The translations under genes and the position numbers were made by a program. A stretch of DNA of 64,000 bases from Mesorhizobium kowhaii (GTDB lineage: Bacteria > Pseudomonadota > Alphaproteobacteria > Rhizobiales > Rhizobiaceae): the NCBI RefSeq assembly GCF_003253745.1, contig NZ_MZXV01000080.1, positions 124,001 through 188,000 on the forward strand, in the 5' to 3' direction. The first letter of the stretch is position 1. Each line of letters begins with the position of its first letter. The notes beneath the pieces were generated by a model, which ran no database searches, had not been told where the DNA came from, and was given only the letters and a program-made list of their open reading frames with translations. This document shows positions 1 to 8,493 of the stretch, piece by piece.

Positions 1-1538
1 GTGTCCGGCCCGGCGCCGGGGGCCGCACCCAGCATGCCGCGCGACCAGCTCTCCGAGGCGTCGACCTTGGGCTTGTTGCCCTTGGCGGTTTTCGCATCGG
101 CATCTTTCGCTGCCTTCTCGCCCGCCGCATAAGCCTCGTCGATCGTCGCCGACAGCCCGTCCGTGCCGTTGCAGGCGCCGACCGAGGCACAGTCCTGCGC
201 ATAGGTGCCCGGCACGAAGCGCTTGGTCTCGTCGTTGAAGGCGACCTTGCCGCGCGACTGCGAGAACAGGTGCACCGACGGCGTCCAGCCGGCCGACATC
301 AGGATCGCATCGACCGGGATGGTGCGTTCGCCACCGCCATTCTTCGGCTGCACGGTCATCGACGACACCCGCAATTTGCCGCCGGCGCGGATCACCGCGC
401 GGCCGAAATTGACCTCGATGCCGAGCGCCCTCGCCTCATCGATCACCGGCCCGGTCGGATGGTCGCGCAGGTCGACGATCGCCGCCACGTTGACGCCCGC
501 CTTCTTCAGGTCGATCGCCGCCGCATAGGCGGAATCATTAGCGGTGTAGACGCCGACATTCTTGCCGACCGCGACGCCATAGTGGTTGAGATAGGTCCGC
601 GCCGCACCGGCCAACATGATCCCCGGCCGGTCGTTGTCGGCGAACACCATGTGGCGCTCGATGGCGCCGGAAGCCAGAACCACGCGCTTGGCCCTCACCT
701 GCCACAGCCGCTCGCGCGGCAGGTCGTGGCCGGGGGCTGAGAGATGATCGCTGATGCGCTCGACCAGCCCGACGAAATTCTGCGCGTAATAGCCGAAAGC
801 TGTCGTGCGCGAGAGCACGCGGACATTGTCCATGCCCTGGAGCCTGGCAATCGCTGCCTGCGCCCAGGCAAAGCCGTCCTGGCCGTCGATCCTGGCGCCG
901 GTCTCGAAACGCAGGCTGCCGCCGAACTCGGCCTGCTCGTCGGCAAGGATCACGCGCACGCCGGTCTCGGCTGCGGCAAGTGCTGCCGCGATGCCGGCCG
1001 CGCCGCCGCCGAGCACCAGCACGTCGCAATGCGCATAGCGCGACGAATAGTGATCGGGATCCGGCTGGTCCGGGGAAACCCCGAGGCCGGCCGCCGCCCG
1101 GATCTTCGGCTCGTAGAGGCTCTTCCACGCCGCCTTCGGCCACATGAAGGTCTTGTAGTAGAAGCCGGCCGAAAACAGCGGCGACGCCAGGTCGTTGACC
1201 GCGCCGACATCGAAGGACAGCGACGGCCAGCGGTTCTGCGACTGCGCGGCAAGCCCGTCATAGAGCTCCTGCACGGTGGCCCGCACATTCGGCGTCTTGC
1301 GCGCTGCGTCGCGCTTGATCTCAACCAGCGCGTTCGGCTCTTCCGCGCCCGCCGACAGGATGCCGCGCGGACGGTGATACTTGAACGAGCGGCCGACGAG
1401 ATGGACGCCATTGGCGAGCAGCGCCGAGGCCAGCGTATCGCCCTCGATGCCGGCGTAGGACTGGCCATCGAAGCTGAACCGCGCGGTCTTCGCCTGTTTG
1501 AGGCGGCCGGCGCTGGGAATGCGGAACGCGCCGCTCAT
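1..1538 (-). CDS. soxA: Sarcosine oxidase alpha subunit, N-terminal half (partial)
   Basis: Alpha subunit of heterotetrameric sarcosine oxidase, which demethylates sarcosine to glycine with tetrahydrofolate and oxygen in the cytoplasm. About 512 codons are present; the family is near 1000 residues, so the gene runs off the left edge. The N-terminus has the ferredoxin-like stretch (FSFDGQSYAGIEGDTLASAL) and further in a dinucleotide-binding fold (VLVLGGGAAGIAAALAAAE). The ATG at 1536-1538 overlaps the soxD stop in an ATGA junction, fixing the start and implying translational coupling. The folate-binding C-terminal half and soxG are expected beyond the edge. Confidence 0.93.
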   Translation of the reverse strand, partial: MSGAFRIPSAGRLKQAKTARFSFDGQSYAGIEGDTLASALLANGVHLVGRSFKYHRPRGILSAGAEEPNALVEIKRDAARKTPNVRATVQELYDGLAAQSQNRWPSLSFDVGAVNDLASPLFSAGFYYKTFMWPKAAWKSLYEPKIRAAAGLGVSPDQPDPDHYSSRYAHCDVLVLGGGAAGIAAALAAAETGVRVILADEQAEFGGSLRFETGARIDGQDGFAWAQAAIARLQGMDNVRVLSRTTAFGYYAQNFVGLVERISDHLSAPGHDLPRERLWQVRAKRVVLASGAIERHMVFADNDRPGIMLAGAARTYLNHYGVAVGKNVGVYTANDSAYAAAIDLKKAGVNVAAIVDLRDHPTGPVIDEARALGIEVNFGRAVIRAGGKLRVSSMTVQPKNGGGERTIPVDAILMSAGWTPSVHLFSQSRGKVAFNDETKRFVPGTYAQDCASVGACNGTDGLSATIDEAYAAGEKAAKDADAKTAKGNKPKVDASESWSRGMLGAAPGAGPD

Positions 1539-1831
1539 TTGGCAACTCCAGGCAGCTTCGACGGCTTTGGCTCGCCGGCCTTGTAGGTCATGATGAACTT
1601 GTCGGTGACGGTGTCACGCACTGCATTGAAGAAGCGGGCGCAGCCATGCATGTGCCGCCAGCGCTCATAGATGATGCCCTTGGGATTCGAGCGGATGAAG
1701 AAGAACTTCTCGAAATCGTCGTCGCTCTCGCCTGATATGTTGGCCGAGCGCGCGATATGCGCCTCGCCGGCATTGCGGAACTCGAGCTCCGGGCGCTCTT
1801 CCTCGCAATAGGGGCAGCGGATGAGAAGCAT
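1535..1831 (-). CDS. soxD: Sarcosine oxidase delta subunit
   Basis: Small zinc-binding subunit of heterotetrameric sarcosine oxidase, 98 residues, the usual family length. The zinc ligands are visible: the CPYC pair at residues 6-9 and the later H-M-H-G-C stretch near residues 60-64. The phrase EERPELEFRNAGEAHIAR is characteristic. It lies 12 bp after a DUF2511-like gene and overlaps soxA by four bases. The family is structural; it carries no flavin of its own. Confidence 0.95.
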   Translation of the reverse strand: MLLIRCPYCEEERPELEFRNAGEAHIARSANISGESDDDFEKFFFIRSNPKGIIYERWRHMHGCARFFNAVRDTVTDKFIMTYKAGEPKPSKLPGVAK

Positions 1832-1843
1832 TTGTGTTCGTTC

Positions 1844-2266
1844 CTACAATTCGCCGTGGCCGACGTGAGCGCCGGCGGGTTGGTCGCAAAGCCTCTGGCC
1901 CATGGCCGCAAAGGGCGCGACGAGCCGAATGCGCTCCTCCACGCTTGCGGCCGGGCGAAACAGGTCGCGATACGCCATGTTGCCGATGGTGAGTTGCATC
2001 GGATCGGTCGTGACGATGACGCGGCGCGGCTCGAATGTGTCGTCCTCGTCAAGATCGGAAGGCCTGTTCTCCAGGAACATCACCACCTTCTGGCCGCCGC
2101 TCCAAACGCAGGCCAGCACGCCGTCGTCGACGGAAAACGGCCATCCGGCCTCGTTCCCGGCGCGGCTGATCGGCTGCGTGCGCACTTCGTCCGCCGACGG
2201 AAAATGGAACATGCCCTGTTCCCCCGCCAGCATCAGCGGCATGGCGACAGCCATCTGCGCCATCAT
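1844..2266 (-). CDS. DUF2511-like protein encoded inside the sox operon
   Basis: A 140-residue protein between soxB and soxD. Its start overlaps the soxB stop as TGATG and it ends 12 bp before soxD, so it is co-translated with the oxidase subunits. The core WPFSVDDGVLACVW followed by a hydrophobic strand (VVMFLEN) resembles the WPFTVD.G.L.C motif I associate with DUF2511 (YebY-type) proteins. The N-terminal 15 residues are Met/Ala/Leu-rich and could be a weak signal peptide, but lack a basic start. The function is unknown. Position suggests a role in sarcosine oxidase assembly or one-carbon metabolism; this is inference. Confidence 0.75.
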   Translation of the reverse strand: MMAQMAVAMPLMLAGEQGMFHFPSADEVRTQPISRAGNEAGWPFSVDDGVLACVWSGGQKVVMFLENRPSDLDEDDTFEPRRVIVTTDPMQLTIGNMAYRDLFRPAASVEERIRLVAPFAAMGQRLCDQPAGAHVGHGEL

Positions 2267-3519
2267 CAGTGCGCCACCGCCGCCGCTGCCGCCTCGTCGA
2301 TGAGTCGGCCGGTGCGGAAGCGCTCGATGGTGAAGGGCGCGTTGATCGGATGCGGATCGTCCTTGGCGATGGTGTGGGCAAAGACATGGCCTGAGCCCGG
2401 CGTCGCCTTGAAGCCGCCCGTGCCCCAGCCGCAATTGACATAGAGGCCGGGCACCGGCGTCTTGGCCAGGATCGGCGAGCGGTCCGGCGTGACGTCGACG
2501 ATGCCGCCCCATGAGCGCAGCATCTTCATGCGCGTGAAGATCGGGAACATCTCGCAGATGGCGTCGAGCGTGTGCTGCAGGATGTGCAGGCCGCCGGTCT
2601 GCGAATAGGAGACATACTGGTCGGTGCCGGCGCCGATCACCAGCTCGCCCTTGTCGGACTGCGAGATATAGGCGTGCACCGTGTTCGACATCACCACGCA
2701 GGGCACCACCGGCTTGACCGGCTCCGACACCAGCGCCTGCAACGGGTAGCTCTCCAGCGGCATGCGCACGCCGGCCATGTTCATGATGACGGAGGAATGG
2801 CCGGCGGCGACGACACCGACCTTCTTGGCGCCGATGAAGCCGCGCGTCGTGTCAACGCCCATGACCGCGCCATTGGCCGCGCGCTTGACGCCGGTGACCT
2901 CGCAATTCTGTATGATGTGGACACCGCGCGCCGAGGCGCCGCGCGCATAGCCCCATGCCACGGCATCGTGGCGCGCTGTGCCGCCGCGGCGCTGCAGGGC
3001 AGCTCCGACCACCGGATAGCGCGCATCTTTCGAGATGTTGAGCGGCGGGCAGAATTCCTTCGCCTGCTCCGGCGTCAGCCATTCATTGTCGATGCCGTTC
3101 AGCCGGTTGGCGTGGACATGGCGCTTCAGCACCTGGATGTCGTGCACATTGTGGGCCAGCATCATAACGCCGCGCGCCGAATACATGACGTTGTAGTTGA
3201 GTTCCTGGCTCAGCCCATCCCACAGCTTCAGCGCATGGTCGTAGATGCCGGCGCTCTCGTCATAGAGATAGTTGGAGCGGATGATGGTGGTGTTGCGGCC
3301 GGTGTTGCCACCGCCGAGCCAGCCCTTTTCCAGCACCGCGACATTGGTGATGCCGTGCACCGTGGCGAGATAATAGGCGGTGGCCAGGCCATGGCCGCCG
3401 GCGCCGACGATGATGACGTCGTATTCCTTCTTCGGCTCAGGCGAGGACCATTGCTCCTCCCAGCCCTTATGGCCGCGCATAGCCTCGCGGGCGATGGCGA
3501 ATACCGAATATTTCTTCAA
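2266..3519 (-). CDS. soxB: Sarcosine oxidase beta subunit
   Basis: Catalytic FAD/FMN subunit of sarcosine oxidase, 417 residues, full length. The dinucleotide-binding motif [17 protein letters not shown] is at about residues 37-52. The [14 protein letters not shown] segment near residues 177-190 contains the histidine (H184 here) that corresponds to the covalent FMN attachment site in characterised homologues. It is the first gene of a leftward soxB-orf-soxD-soxA operon with one- to four-base overlaps. The 201 bp upstream to the divergent yrdB-like gene must contain its promoter; I see no clear motif there. Confidence 0.95.
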   Translation of the reverse strand: MKKYSVFAIAREAMRGHKGWEEQWSSPEPKKEYDVIIVGAGGHGLATAYYLATVHGITNVAVLEKGWLGGGNTGRNTTIIRSNYLYDESAGIYDHALKLWDGLSQELNYNVMYSARGVMMLAHNVHDIQVLKRHVHANRLNGIDNEWLTPEQAKEFCPPLNISKDARYPVVGAALQRRGGTARHDAVAWGYARGASARGVHIIQNCEVTGVKRAANGAVMGVDTTRGFIGAKKVGVVAAGHSSVIMNMAGVRMPLESYPLQALVSEPVKPVVPCVVMSNTVHAYISQSDKGELVIGAGTDQYVSYSQTGGLHILQHTLDAICEMFPIFTRMKMLRSWGGIVDVTPDRSPILAKTPVPGLYVNCGWGTGGFKATPGSGHVFAHTIAKDDPHPINAPFTIERFRTGRLIDEAAAAAVAH

Positions 3520-3720
3520 CGTTCCAGCCTCGCAAATGGCGGCAGGGCGTTCACTCGGCCCCGGCGCGCGAGGTGTATCACTAGCGAAACGCAGCTTCCA
3601 CCCTTGCGCTGTTTGCGACGGCGCTTGCCGTTTTGCGCCGCGCGAAAAAGACGCATGCGATCTGGCTGCCGTGGCTGTCTTCGGTCACATTGCCTGGCGC
3701 GGGACTCAAGGAGGACGATC

Positions 3721-4089
3721 ATGGGCAACGCCTGGTGGAATTTGACGTTGCGCTTCCTGCTGGAGCTTGCCGCCTTGCTCGGCCTCGGTCTGGCGGGATG
3801 GGGGCTCTCCGACGGATGGTGGCGCTGGATCCTGGCTCTGGCCCTGCCGCTCATTGCGGCTGTCCTGTGGGGAACCTTCGCCGTACTCAACGATCCAAGC
3901 CGGTCGGGCCGTACCCCCGTGCCGGTACCGGGCGCGGTGCGGCTGGTGCTGGAACTGGTCATCCTGTTCGGCGGTGCGGCTGGGTTCTACCTGGCCGGTT
4001 ACACGACCACGGGCGTCATCGTCGCCCTGCTCATCGCCATCAGCTACGCATTCTCGCTCGATCGCCTCAGCTGGTTGCTGAAGCAATAG
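3721..4089 (+). CDS. YrdB/DUF2568 family small membrane protein
   Basis: Integral membrane protein of 122 residues with about four hydrophobic segments in two hairpins, separated by the polar stretch LNDPSRSGRTPVPVPGAVR. That stretch (FAVLNDPSR..PVPVPG.VR) is typical of the YrdB family, whose function is not established. The start is supported by a strong AAGGAGG eight bases before the ATG. A possible longer frame reading in from upstream lacks coding character there. It stands alone, divergent from the sox operon. Confidence 0.85.
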   Translation: MGNAWWNLTLRFLLELAALLGLGLAGWGLSDGWWRWILALALPLIAAVLWGTFAVLNDPSRSGRTPVPVPGAVRLVLELVILFGGAAGFYLAGYTTTGVIVALLIAISYAFSLDRLSWLLKQ

Positions 4090-4253
4090 TCCGCCCAACC
4101 GGCCTCGCCTTTCGCGAGCGGCTGGCTTCCGTCCATCGTCAGCAAGATCCAACTGCGCAGGTATCGGGTGTCGCCGGAAGGCGTGGCCTGCGATCAACGG
4201 ACCTCGTTGCCGGCACCAGTCGGCCAGACAGGACCGACAGAAGGACGACAGCC

Positions 4254-5012
4254 ATGCTCGCACTTGCCAACAAGATCGCCATCGTCACCGGCGCCAGTTC
4301 CGGCATCGGTCGCGCCACCGCAAAACTCTTCGCCGAGGAAGGCGCCAAGGTCATCGTCGCCGCCCGCCGCCAGGCCGAGCTTGATACGCTGGTGGCCGAG
4401 ATATCCGACGCCGACGGCACGGCCGTCGCGCTTGCCGGCGACGTCCGCGACGAAGCCTATGCGAAAGCCCTTGTCGATCTGGCTGTCGAAAAATTCGGCG
4501 GGCTCGACATCGCCTTCAACAATGCAGGCGCCGTCGGCCAGATGGGGCCGATTTCGGACCTGTCACTGGAGGGATGGCGCCAGACGCTCGACACCAACCT
4601 TACCAGCGCCTTTCTCGGCGCGAAATACCAGGTGCCGGCAATGGTCGAGCGCGGCGGTGGTTCGCTGATCTTCACCTCCACCTTCGTCGGTAACACCGTC
4701 GGCATGCCCGGCATGACCAGCTATGCTGCAAGCAAGGCCGGCCTGATCGGGTTGACGCAGGTGCTGGCGGCTGAATATGGCCCGAAAGGCGTGCGGGTCA
4801 ACGCGCTGCTGCCCGGCGGGACCGACACACCGGCGGCAACCTTCAAGACCCCTGAATCGCGGGCTTTCGTCGAAAACCTGCATGCCCTGAAGCGTGTCGC
4901 GGTACCGGAAGAGATCGCCCGCTCGGCGCTCTACCTCGCCTCCGACGCTTCGAGCTTCACCACCGGAGCCGCGCTGTTTGCCGATGGCGGCGTGTCGATC
5001 AACCGGACGTGA
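4254..5012 (+). CDS. SDR family NAD(P)-dependent oxidoreductase
   Basis: Short-chain dehydrogenase/reductase of 252 residues, the classical length. The cofactor motif TGASSGIG is at residues 12-19, NNAG at 89-92, and the catalytic Asn115, Ser142, Tyr157 and Lys161 are present (YAASK). The C-terminal LPGGTDTPAA and SFTTGAALFADGG match the 'SDR family oxidoreductase' group that usually reduces a small ketone or oxidises an alcohol. The substrate cannot be inferred from sequence. AAGGA lies ahead of the ATG. The 164 bp upstream appears non-coding. Confidence 0.9.
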   Translation: MLALANKIAIVTGASSGIGRATAKLFAEEGAKVIVAARRQAELDTLVAEISDADGTAVALAGDVRDEAYAKALVDLAVEKFGGLDIAFNNAGAVGQMGPISDLSLEGWRQTLDTNLTSAFLGAKYQVPAMVERGGGSLIFTSTFVGNTVGMPGMTSYAASKAGLIGLTQVLAAEYGPKGVRVNALLPGGTDTPAATFKTPESRAFVENLHALKRVAVPEEIARSALYLASDASSFTTGAALFADGGVSINRT

Positions 5013-5123
5013 AGGCTTTTCGCCGCCAGGATGCATGTTCATTGCCGCAAACCTGGGCGGCCGGTCTTGCTTTTTCTGTGCGATTTGGCGATGCCGTTTC
5101 CTGTCGAAACGGGTCCTCGAACC

Positions 5124-5510
5124 ATGATGCTGATCAGAACCTATGTGGCTGCGAGCGCAATCGAAGGGGTCGGCGTGTTCGCCGCCGAGCCGATCAGGAA
5201 AGGCGCCTCGATCTGGCGGCTCGATCCGGATTTCGACCGGTTGATTCCGTTGCAGAAATACGAGGCAGCACCGCCGCATCTCAGGGAATTGCTCGACCGC
5301 TATGCCTATCCAAGCCCGGATCGTCCCGGTTTCATGGTCTATGAGGTCGACAATGGGCGCTTCATGAATCACGCCGAACGGCCGAATACGGACTTTTCGC
5401 GGTATGGCGGCGCGACCGCGACCCGCGACATCGCGGCCGGCGAGGAGATCACCTGCGACTATGGCGAGTTCTTCGCGGATTTCGAGCGGCTTCACCTCGC
5501 TACGGCGTAG
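5124..5510 (+). CDS. SET domain-containing protein
   Basis: A 128-residue single-domain SET protein. SET hallmarks are present: the GVGVFA strand after the first beta hairpin, NGRFMNHAERPNT (residues 77-89) in place of the usual RF.NHSC.PN motif, and GEEITCDYGEFF with the active-site-type tyrosine at residue 113. No post-SET cysteines are seen. Bacterial stand-alone SET proteins are predicted S-adenosylmethionine-dependent protein lysine methyltransferases; the target is unknown. Two ATGs are adjacent (5124 and 5127); a longer upstream frame lacks coding character. Confidence 0.85.
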   Translation: MMLIRTYVAASAIEGVGVFAAEPIRKGASIWRLDPDFDRLIPLQKYEAAPPHLRELLDRYAYPSPDRPGFMVYEVDNGRFMNHAERPNTDFSRYGGATATRDIAAGEEITCDYGEFFADFERLHLATA

Positions 5511-5688
5511 TCGGCTCCCTATCCAGCAGCAAACCGGCTGCGGTTTGGCCGCTGATGTTCATTTCGGCTGTGGACAGCGCGGCCTGATTCTGCTATCAGC
5601 CGCCACAATTCGTGGTGTAGATCGCCGCGGAGGCTTGTGGCTATGGCCGCTTGCCTGTTGATATCAAACCCGAAAGACAGGATTGCCC

Positions 5689-5967
5689 GTGCAGGTACTC
5701 GTCCGCGACAATAACGTTGATCAGGCGCTTCGCGCGCTCAAGAAGAAGATGCAGCGCGAAGGCATTTTCCGCGAAATGAAGATGCGCGGACATTACGAGA
5801 AGCCTTCCGAGAAGCGCGCCCGTGAAAAGGCCGAAGCCGTGCGGCGCGCCCGCAAGCTGGCCCGCAAGCGCGCTCAGCGCGAAGGCCTGCTGCCGATGAC
5901 GCCGCGTCCGGTTGCTGCTGGCGCCGCCGGCGGTGCAGGTGGTGCTCCGCGTCCGCCGCGGTTCTAA
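5689..5967 (+). CDS. rpsU: 30S ribosomal protein S21
   Basis: Small basic ribosomal protein bS21, which sits at the platform of the 30S subunit near the anti-Shine-Dalgarno. The body [20 protein letters not shown], then [17 protein letters not shown], is diagnostic. The rhizobial-type C-terminal extension ([12 protein letters not shown]...PPRF) brings it to 92 residues. I chose GTG at 5689 because it yields the family N-terminus; an in-frame TTG two codons earlier would add two residues. ACAGGA lies upstream. A strong intrinsic terminator follows 33 bp after the stop. Confidence 0.95.
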   Translation: MQVLVRDNNVDQALRALKKKMQREGIFREMKMRGHYEKPSEKRAREKAEAVRRARKLARKRAQREGLLPMTPRPVAAGAAGGAGGAPRPPRF

Positions 5968-6000
5968 CGCCAATTTTTCGTCCTTTTCGAAGGATACTAG

Positions 6001-6039
6001 AGGTGGCGCGATGCGGAATCGCCGCCACCTTTTTGTTTA
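6001..6039 (+). terminator. Intrinsic terminator of rpsU
   Basis: Bases 6001-6012 pair with 6018-6030 with one bulged C at 6023, a 12-bp stem closed by a five-base loop, followed by TTTTTGTTT. It lies 33 bp after the rpsU stop and points rightward. Confidence 0.9.
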
Positions 6040-6045
6040 GGGCGA

Positions 6046-6085
6046 CAGGCGTCCACACGGACGCACAAAGGACGCTCTAACACTT
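6046..6085. repeat. Short dispersed repeat with GCGTCC/GGACGC inverted ends
   Basis: Contains GCGTCC-N4-GGACGC followed by CACAAAGGACGCTCTAACA. The second part recurs at about 58446-58466 ahead of the ribokinase gene with one base changed (CTCCAACA). Both copies lie in leaders just upstream of rightward genes. I recall similar strings scattered in Mesorhizobium intergenic DNA. Confidence 0.5.
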
Positions 6086-6158
6086 TACGAAAACTACGAC
6101 CCGGCCCGGAGGGGGGACTCGGACCGATCGACGCGGCTAAAGCGAGGACAGGGCAGAC

Positions 6159-7010
6159 ATGAACGCAATCAGCGTGGAGCGCAGAACCCCATTGCGCGGC
6201 TTTGCCCTGACGGCAGCTCTGCTTTCCGGGCTGGCGCTTGCCGGCTGCCAGACGGCTGGCCCTACAGGCGAATTCAACAACATCGACAAGGCGCAGGGGT
6301 CGAGCGAGAACATCTCCTCGCTGTCGGCGGTGATCCAGCGCAATCCCCAGGATCCCGAAGGCTACAATGTGCGCGGCTCCGCCTATGGCCGGGGCGGCCA
6401 GTACCAGGCGGCTCTCAAGGATTTCGACACCGCCATCCAGCTCAACCCGAATTTCTTCCAGGCTTATTCGAACCGCGCGCTCATTCAGCGCTTCCTCGGC
6501 AATCAGAAGGCTGCGCTCGACGACTACAACCATTCGATCCAGATCAACGGCAATTATGACGCCGCCTATATCGGCCGCGGCAACCTCTACCGCAAGGCGG
6601 GTCGCACACAGGACGCCTTCAACGACTTCCAGAAGGCAATCCAGCTCGACACGACCGATGCGCGCGCCTACCACAATCGCGGTCTGATCTATCAGAGCCA
6701 GGGCCAGCACAAGTTCGCCATCGAGGATTTCTCGACCGCCATCTCGCTGGCGCCGGACGCCGCCGAGCCCTACAACGGCCGCGGGCTTTCCTATCTGGCC
6801 ACGAACGACGAAGACAACGCCTTTGCCGACTTCAACATGGCGATCAAGCTCGACGGCAAGAACGCCGAGGCCTGGGCCAATCAGGCGCTGATCTACGAGC
6901 GGCGCGGCGACAAGGTCAAGGCCGGGAAATCCTACCGCGAAGCCGTGCATCTTGATCCGACTTACCAGCCGGCCAAGGATGGCCTCGCCCGCGTCAGCGG
7001 TGCGACTTAG
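6159..7010 (+). CDS. TPR-repeat lipoprotein
   Basis: A 283-residue secreted lipoprotein with tandem tetratricopeptide repeats. The signal peptide ends in a lipobox (LALAGC), lipid-anchoring Cys30. From about residue 60 at least six 34-residue TPR units follow, each with the A.KDF..AI.L.P pattern and Y.NRG or Y.GRG starts. This resembles NlpI-like TPR lipoproteins, which act as adaptors for periplasmic hydrolases; the partner here is unknown. It appears monocistronic, between the rpsU terminator and a 177-bp gap. Confidence 0.9.
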   Translation: MNAISVERRTPLRGFALTAALLSGLALAGCQTAGPTGEFNNIDKAQGSSENISSLSAVIQRNPQDPEGYNVRGSAYGRGGQYQAALKDFDTAIQLNPNFFQAYSNRALIQRFLGNQKAALDDYNHSIQINGNYDAAYIGRGNLYRKAGRTQDAFNDFQKAIQLDTTDARAYHNRGLIYQSQGQHKFAIEDFSTAISLAPDAAEPYNGRGLSYLATNDEDNAFADFNMAIKLDGKNAEAWANQALIYERRGDKVKAGKSYREAVHLDPTYQPAKDGLARVSGAT

Positions 7011-7187
7011 GCGCGTATCAAAGCGCTGGCCGAAAGAGCGGGCGGCGCCGCAAAGCCGTCAATCCGGCAACCGCGCGTTAACCCCGGCAGCAAGGTGCTG
7101 ACCCGTGCCTTGTTCGCGCCAAGTTTTCGGCGGAACGGTCTGGCCACCCAAGCCGTTATTCCAAGCAATTTGCGAAAGGACCCTCCC

Positions 7188-7664
7188 ATGATCAAGAAAC
7201 TCGCCTGCGCCGCTGCCCTCGCCACGACGGTGTTCGCGGCCGCCCCTGCCAGCGCTGGCAAACTGCAGCTCGGAACGCTCGACTGCACCATTGACGGCGG
7301 CACCGCTTACATCGTCGCCTCCAACAAGGGCGTGTCCTGTGTCTTCCGCCCCTACCATCACGGACCGTCGGAGATTTACACCGGCGTCATCTCCAAGATC
7401 GGCGTCGATGTCGGCCAGACGCATCAGGGCCAGCTCGCCTGGGCCGTGCTGGCGGCAACACGCGACCGTGACGCGGGCGATCTCGCCGGCAGCTACTACG
7501 GCGTTAACGCCGAGGCCAGCGTGGTGACCGGCGGCGGCGCCAACCTGCTGGTTGGTGGCTTCAACAGCGCCTTCATGCTGGAGCCGCTCAGCGTGCAGGC
7601 ACAGACCGGCGTCAACCTCGCCTTGGCGGTGACCTCGCTCGAGCTGATCCACTCGCTCAAGTGA
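7188..7664 (+). CDS. DUF992 family secreted protein (first copy)
   Basis: Exported protein of 158 residues with a signal peptide cleaved after ASA (residue 23). The mature part has the DUF992 pattern: G.L.C......G.AYIVAS...VSCVF, then GPSEIYTGVISKIGVDVG and WAVLAA, ending GVNLALAV.SLEL. Two cysteines about 20 residues apart are conserved with the next gene. The function of DUF992 is unknown; it is common in Hyphomicrobiales. I chose ATG at 7188 because it starts the signal peptide, and AAAGGA is upstream. Tandem paralogue with the gene at 7814. Confidence 0.88.
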   Translation: MIKKLACAAALATTVFAAAPASAGKLQLGTLDCTIDGGTAYIVASNKGVSCVFRPYHHGPSEIYTGVISKIGVDVGQTHQGQLAWAVLAATRDRDAGDLAGSYYGVNAEASVVTGGGANLLVGGFNSAFMLEPLSVQAQTGVNLALAVTSLELIHSLK

Positions 7665-7744
7665 GTGCAGGGAGCCATGCGCTCCACGACCCCTCTACCT
7701 GCGGCGCGGAACCAGATAGGATGGTTCTGCGCCGTTTGATTTTT

Positions 7745-7803
7745 AGAGCAATTCCCTTAGGGAATTGCGTCAAAACAAAAAGATAGAGCGGTTCCGAACC
7801 GCT
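7745..7803. repeat. Mesorhizobium-type palindromic intergenic repeat, copy 1
   Basis: Two hairpins joined by a linker: GCAATTCCC-TTA-GGGAATTGC (7748-7768) and AGCGGTT-CCG-AACCGCT (7787-7803), with GTCAAAACA..AAGATAGAGCGG between. The same linker occurs near 9990 and 41070. The element ends one base before the GGGGGA ribosome-binding site of the next gene, so it lies in its leader. Confidence 0.8.
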
Positions 7804-7813
7804 GGGGGACCGC

Positions 7814-8296
7814 ATGCCAAAGACAGCCATCGCTGCTGCCATATTCGCCACCGCGCTTGCCGGGACGGCGCATGCACAGGACAAGGGCATCGAACTCGGT
7901 GTGCTGGATTGCGCCATCGGCGGCGGCACCGGTTTCATCTTCGGCTCGAGCAAGGACTTGAGCTGCACCTTCAACCCCGCCGACAAGACCTTTGCACCGG
8001 AAGCCTATTTCGGCGCCGTCAACAAATACGGCCTCGACATCGGCACCACGAAGCAGACAGTGATGCAATGGCTGGTGCTGACACCGCTGAAGAACATCTA
8101 CGCGCCAGGCGCGCTGGCCGGAGACTATCTCGGCGCCAGCGCGGAGGTGACGGCAGCCGTCGGCGCCGGTGCCAATCTGCTGGTCGGAGGCTCCTCGCAG
8201 GCCTTCACCTTGCAGCCACTCAGCCTGCAGACGCAGACCGGCATCAACCTCGCCATCGGCGTCAGCCAGTTCCAGTTGCGCAGCACCGAGAATTGA
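7814..8296 (+). CDS. DUF992 family secreted protein (second copy)
   Basis: A 160-residue exported protein paralogous to the preceding gene. The signal peptide is cleaved after AHA (residue 21). The mature part matches in order: LGVLDCAIGGGTGFIFGSSKDLSCTF, YFGAVNKYGLDIG, then GANLLVGGSSQAFTLQPLSLQTQTGINLAIG. The last block is close to the first copy's GANLLVGGFNSAFMLEPLSVQAQTGVNLALA, implying a tandem duplication that has diverged mostly in the N-terminal half. The leader holds a palindromic repeat; GGGGGA precedes the ATG. Function unknown, envelope location likely. Confidence 0.87.
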   Translation: MPKTAIAAAIFATALAGTAHAQDKGIELGVLDCAIGGGTGFIFGSSKDLSCTFNPADKTFAPEAYFGAVNKYGLDIGTTKQTVMQWLVLTPLKNIYAPGALAGDYLGASAEVTAAVGAGANLLVGGSSQAFTLQPLSLQTQTGINLAIGVSQFQLRSTEN

Positions 8297-8335
8297 CCCC
8301 CGGTCGCCTGCCGTAAATGTTCCGAAAAATTTCGC

Positions 8336-8366
8336 TTGAGCTCAACCCCGGTTGAGGTCTTAGAAG
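8336..8366 (+). promoter_or_regulatory. SoxR/MerR-type promoter with 19-bp spacer
   Basis: -35 TTGAGC (8336-8341) and -10 TAGAAG (8361-8366) are separated by 19 bp, the over-long spacing used by MerR-family activators. The spacer carries the dyad CTCAACC-CC-GGTTGAG (8341-8356). Its outer bases CTCAA-N6-TTGAG match the SoxR box of enterobacteria and pseudomonads as I remember it. It would drive the MFS gene at 8494. No MerR-family regulator is encoded in the window. Confidence 0.65.
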
Positions 8367-8416
8367 CCTGCCCCGACTGGAGCAGCGCCCTTGATACGGC
8401 GCGCGACGCACGCTCC

Positions 8417-8473
8417 TGCCTGCGCATGGTCCTGCCGGAAACCCATACTGGCTTCTGGCGCCATGCGCAGGCA
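8417..8473 (+). other. 13-bp leader stem-loop ahead of the MFS gene
   Basis: TGCCTGCGCATGG (8417-8429) is the exact reverse complement of CCATGCGCAGGCA (8461-8473), enclosing a 31-base loop. It ends 20 bases before the MFS start codon, and no T run follows, so it is not a simple terminator. Confidence 0.6.
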
Positions 8474-8493
8474 TATGGAAGGCAGGGGTGGAA

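Noticed and set aside
2572-4089. Long rightward open frame of about 505 codons across soxB into the YrdB-like gene
   Set aside because: It is the antisense shadow of soxB; only the last 122 codons after the strong ribosome site at 3707 have membrane-protein character.
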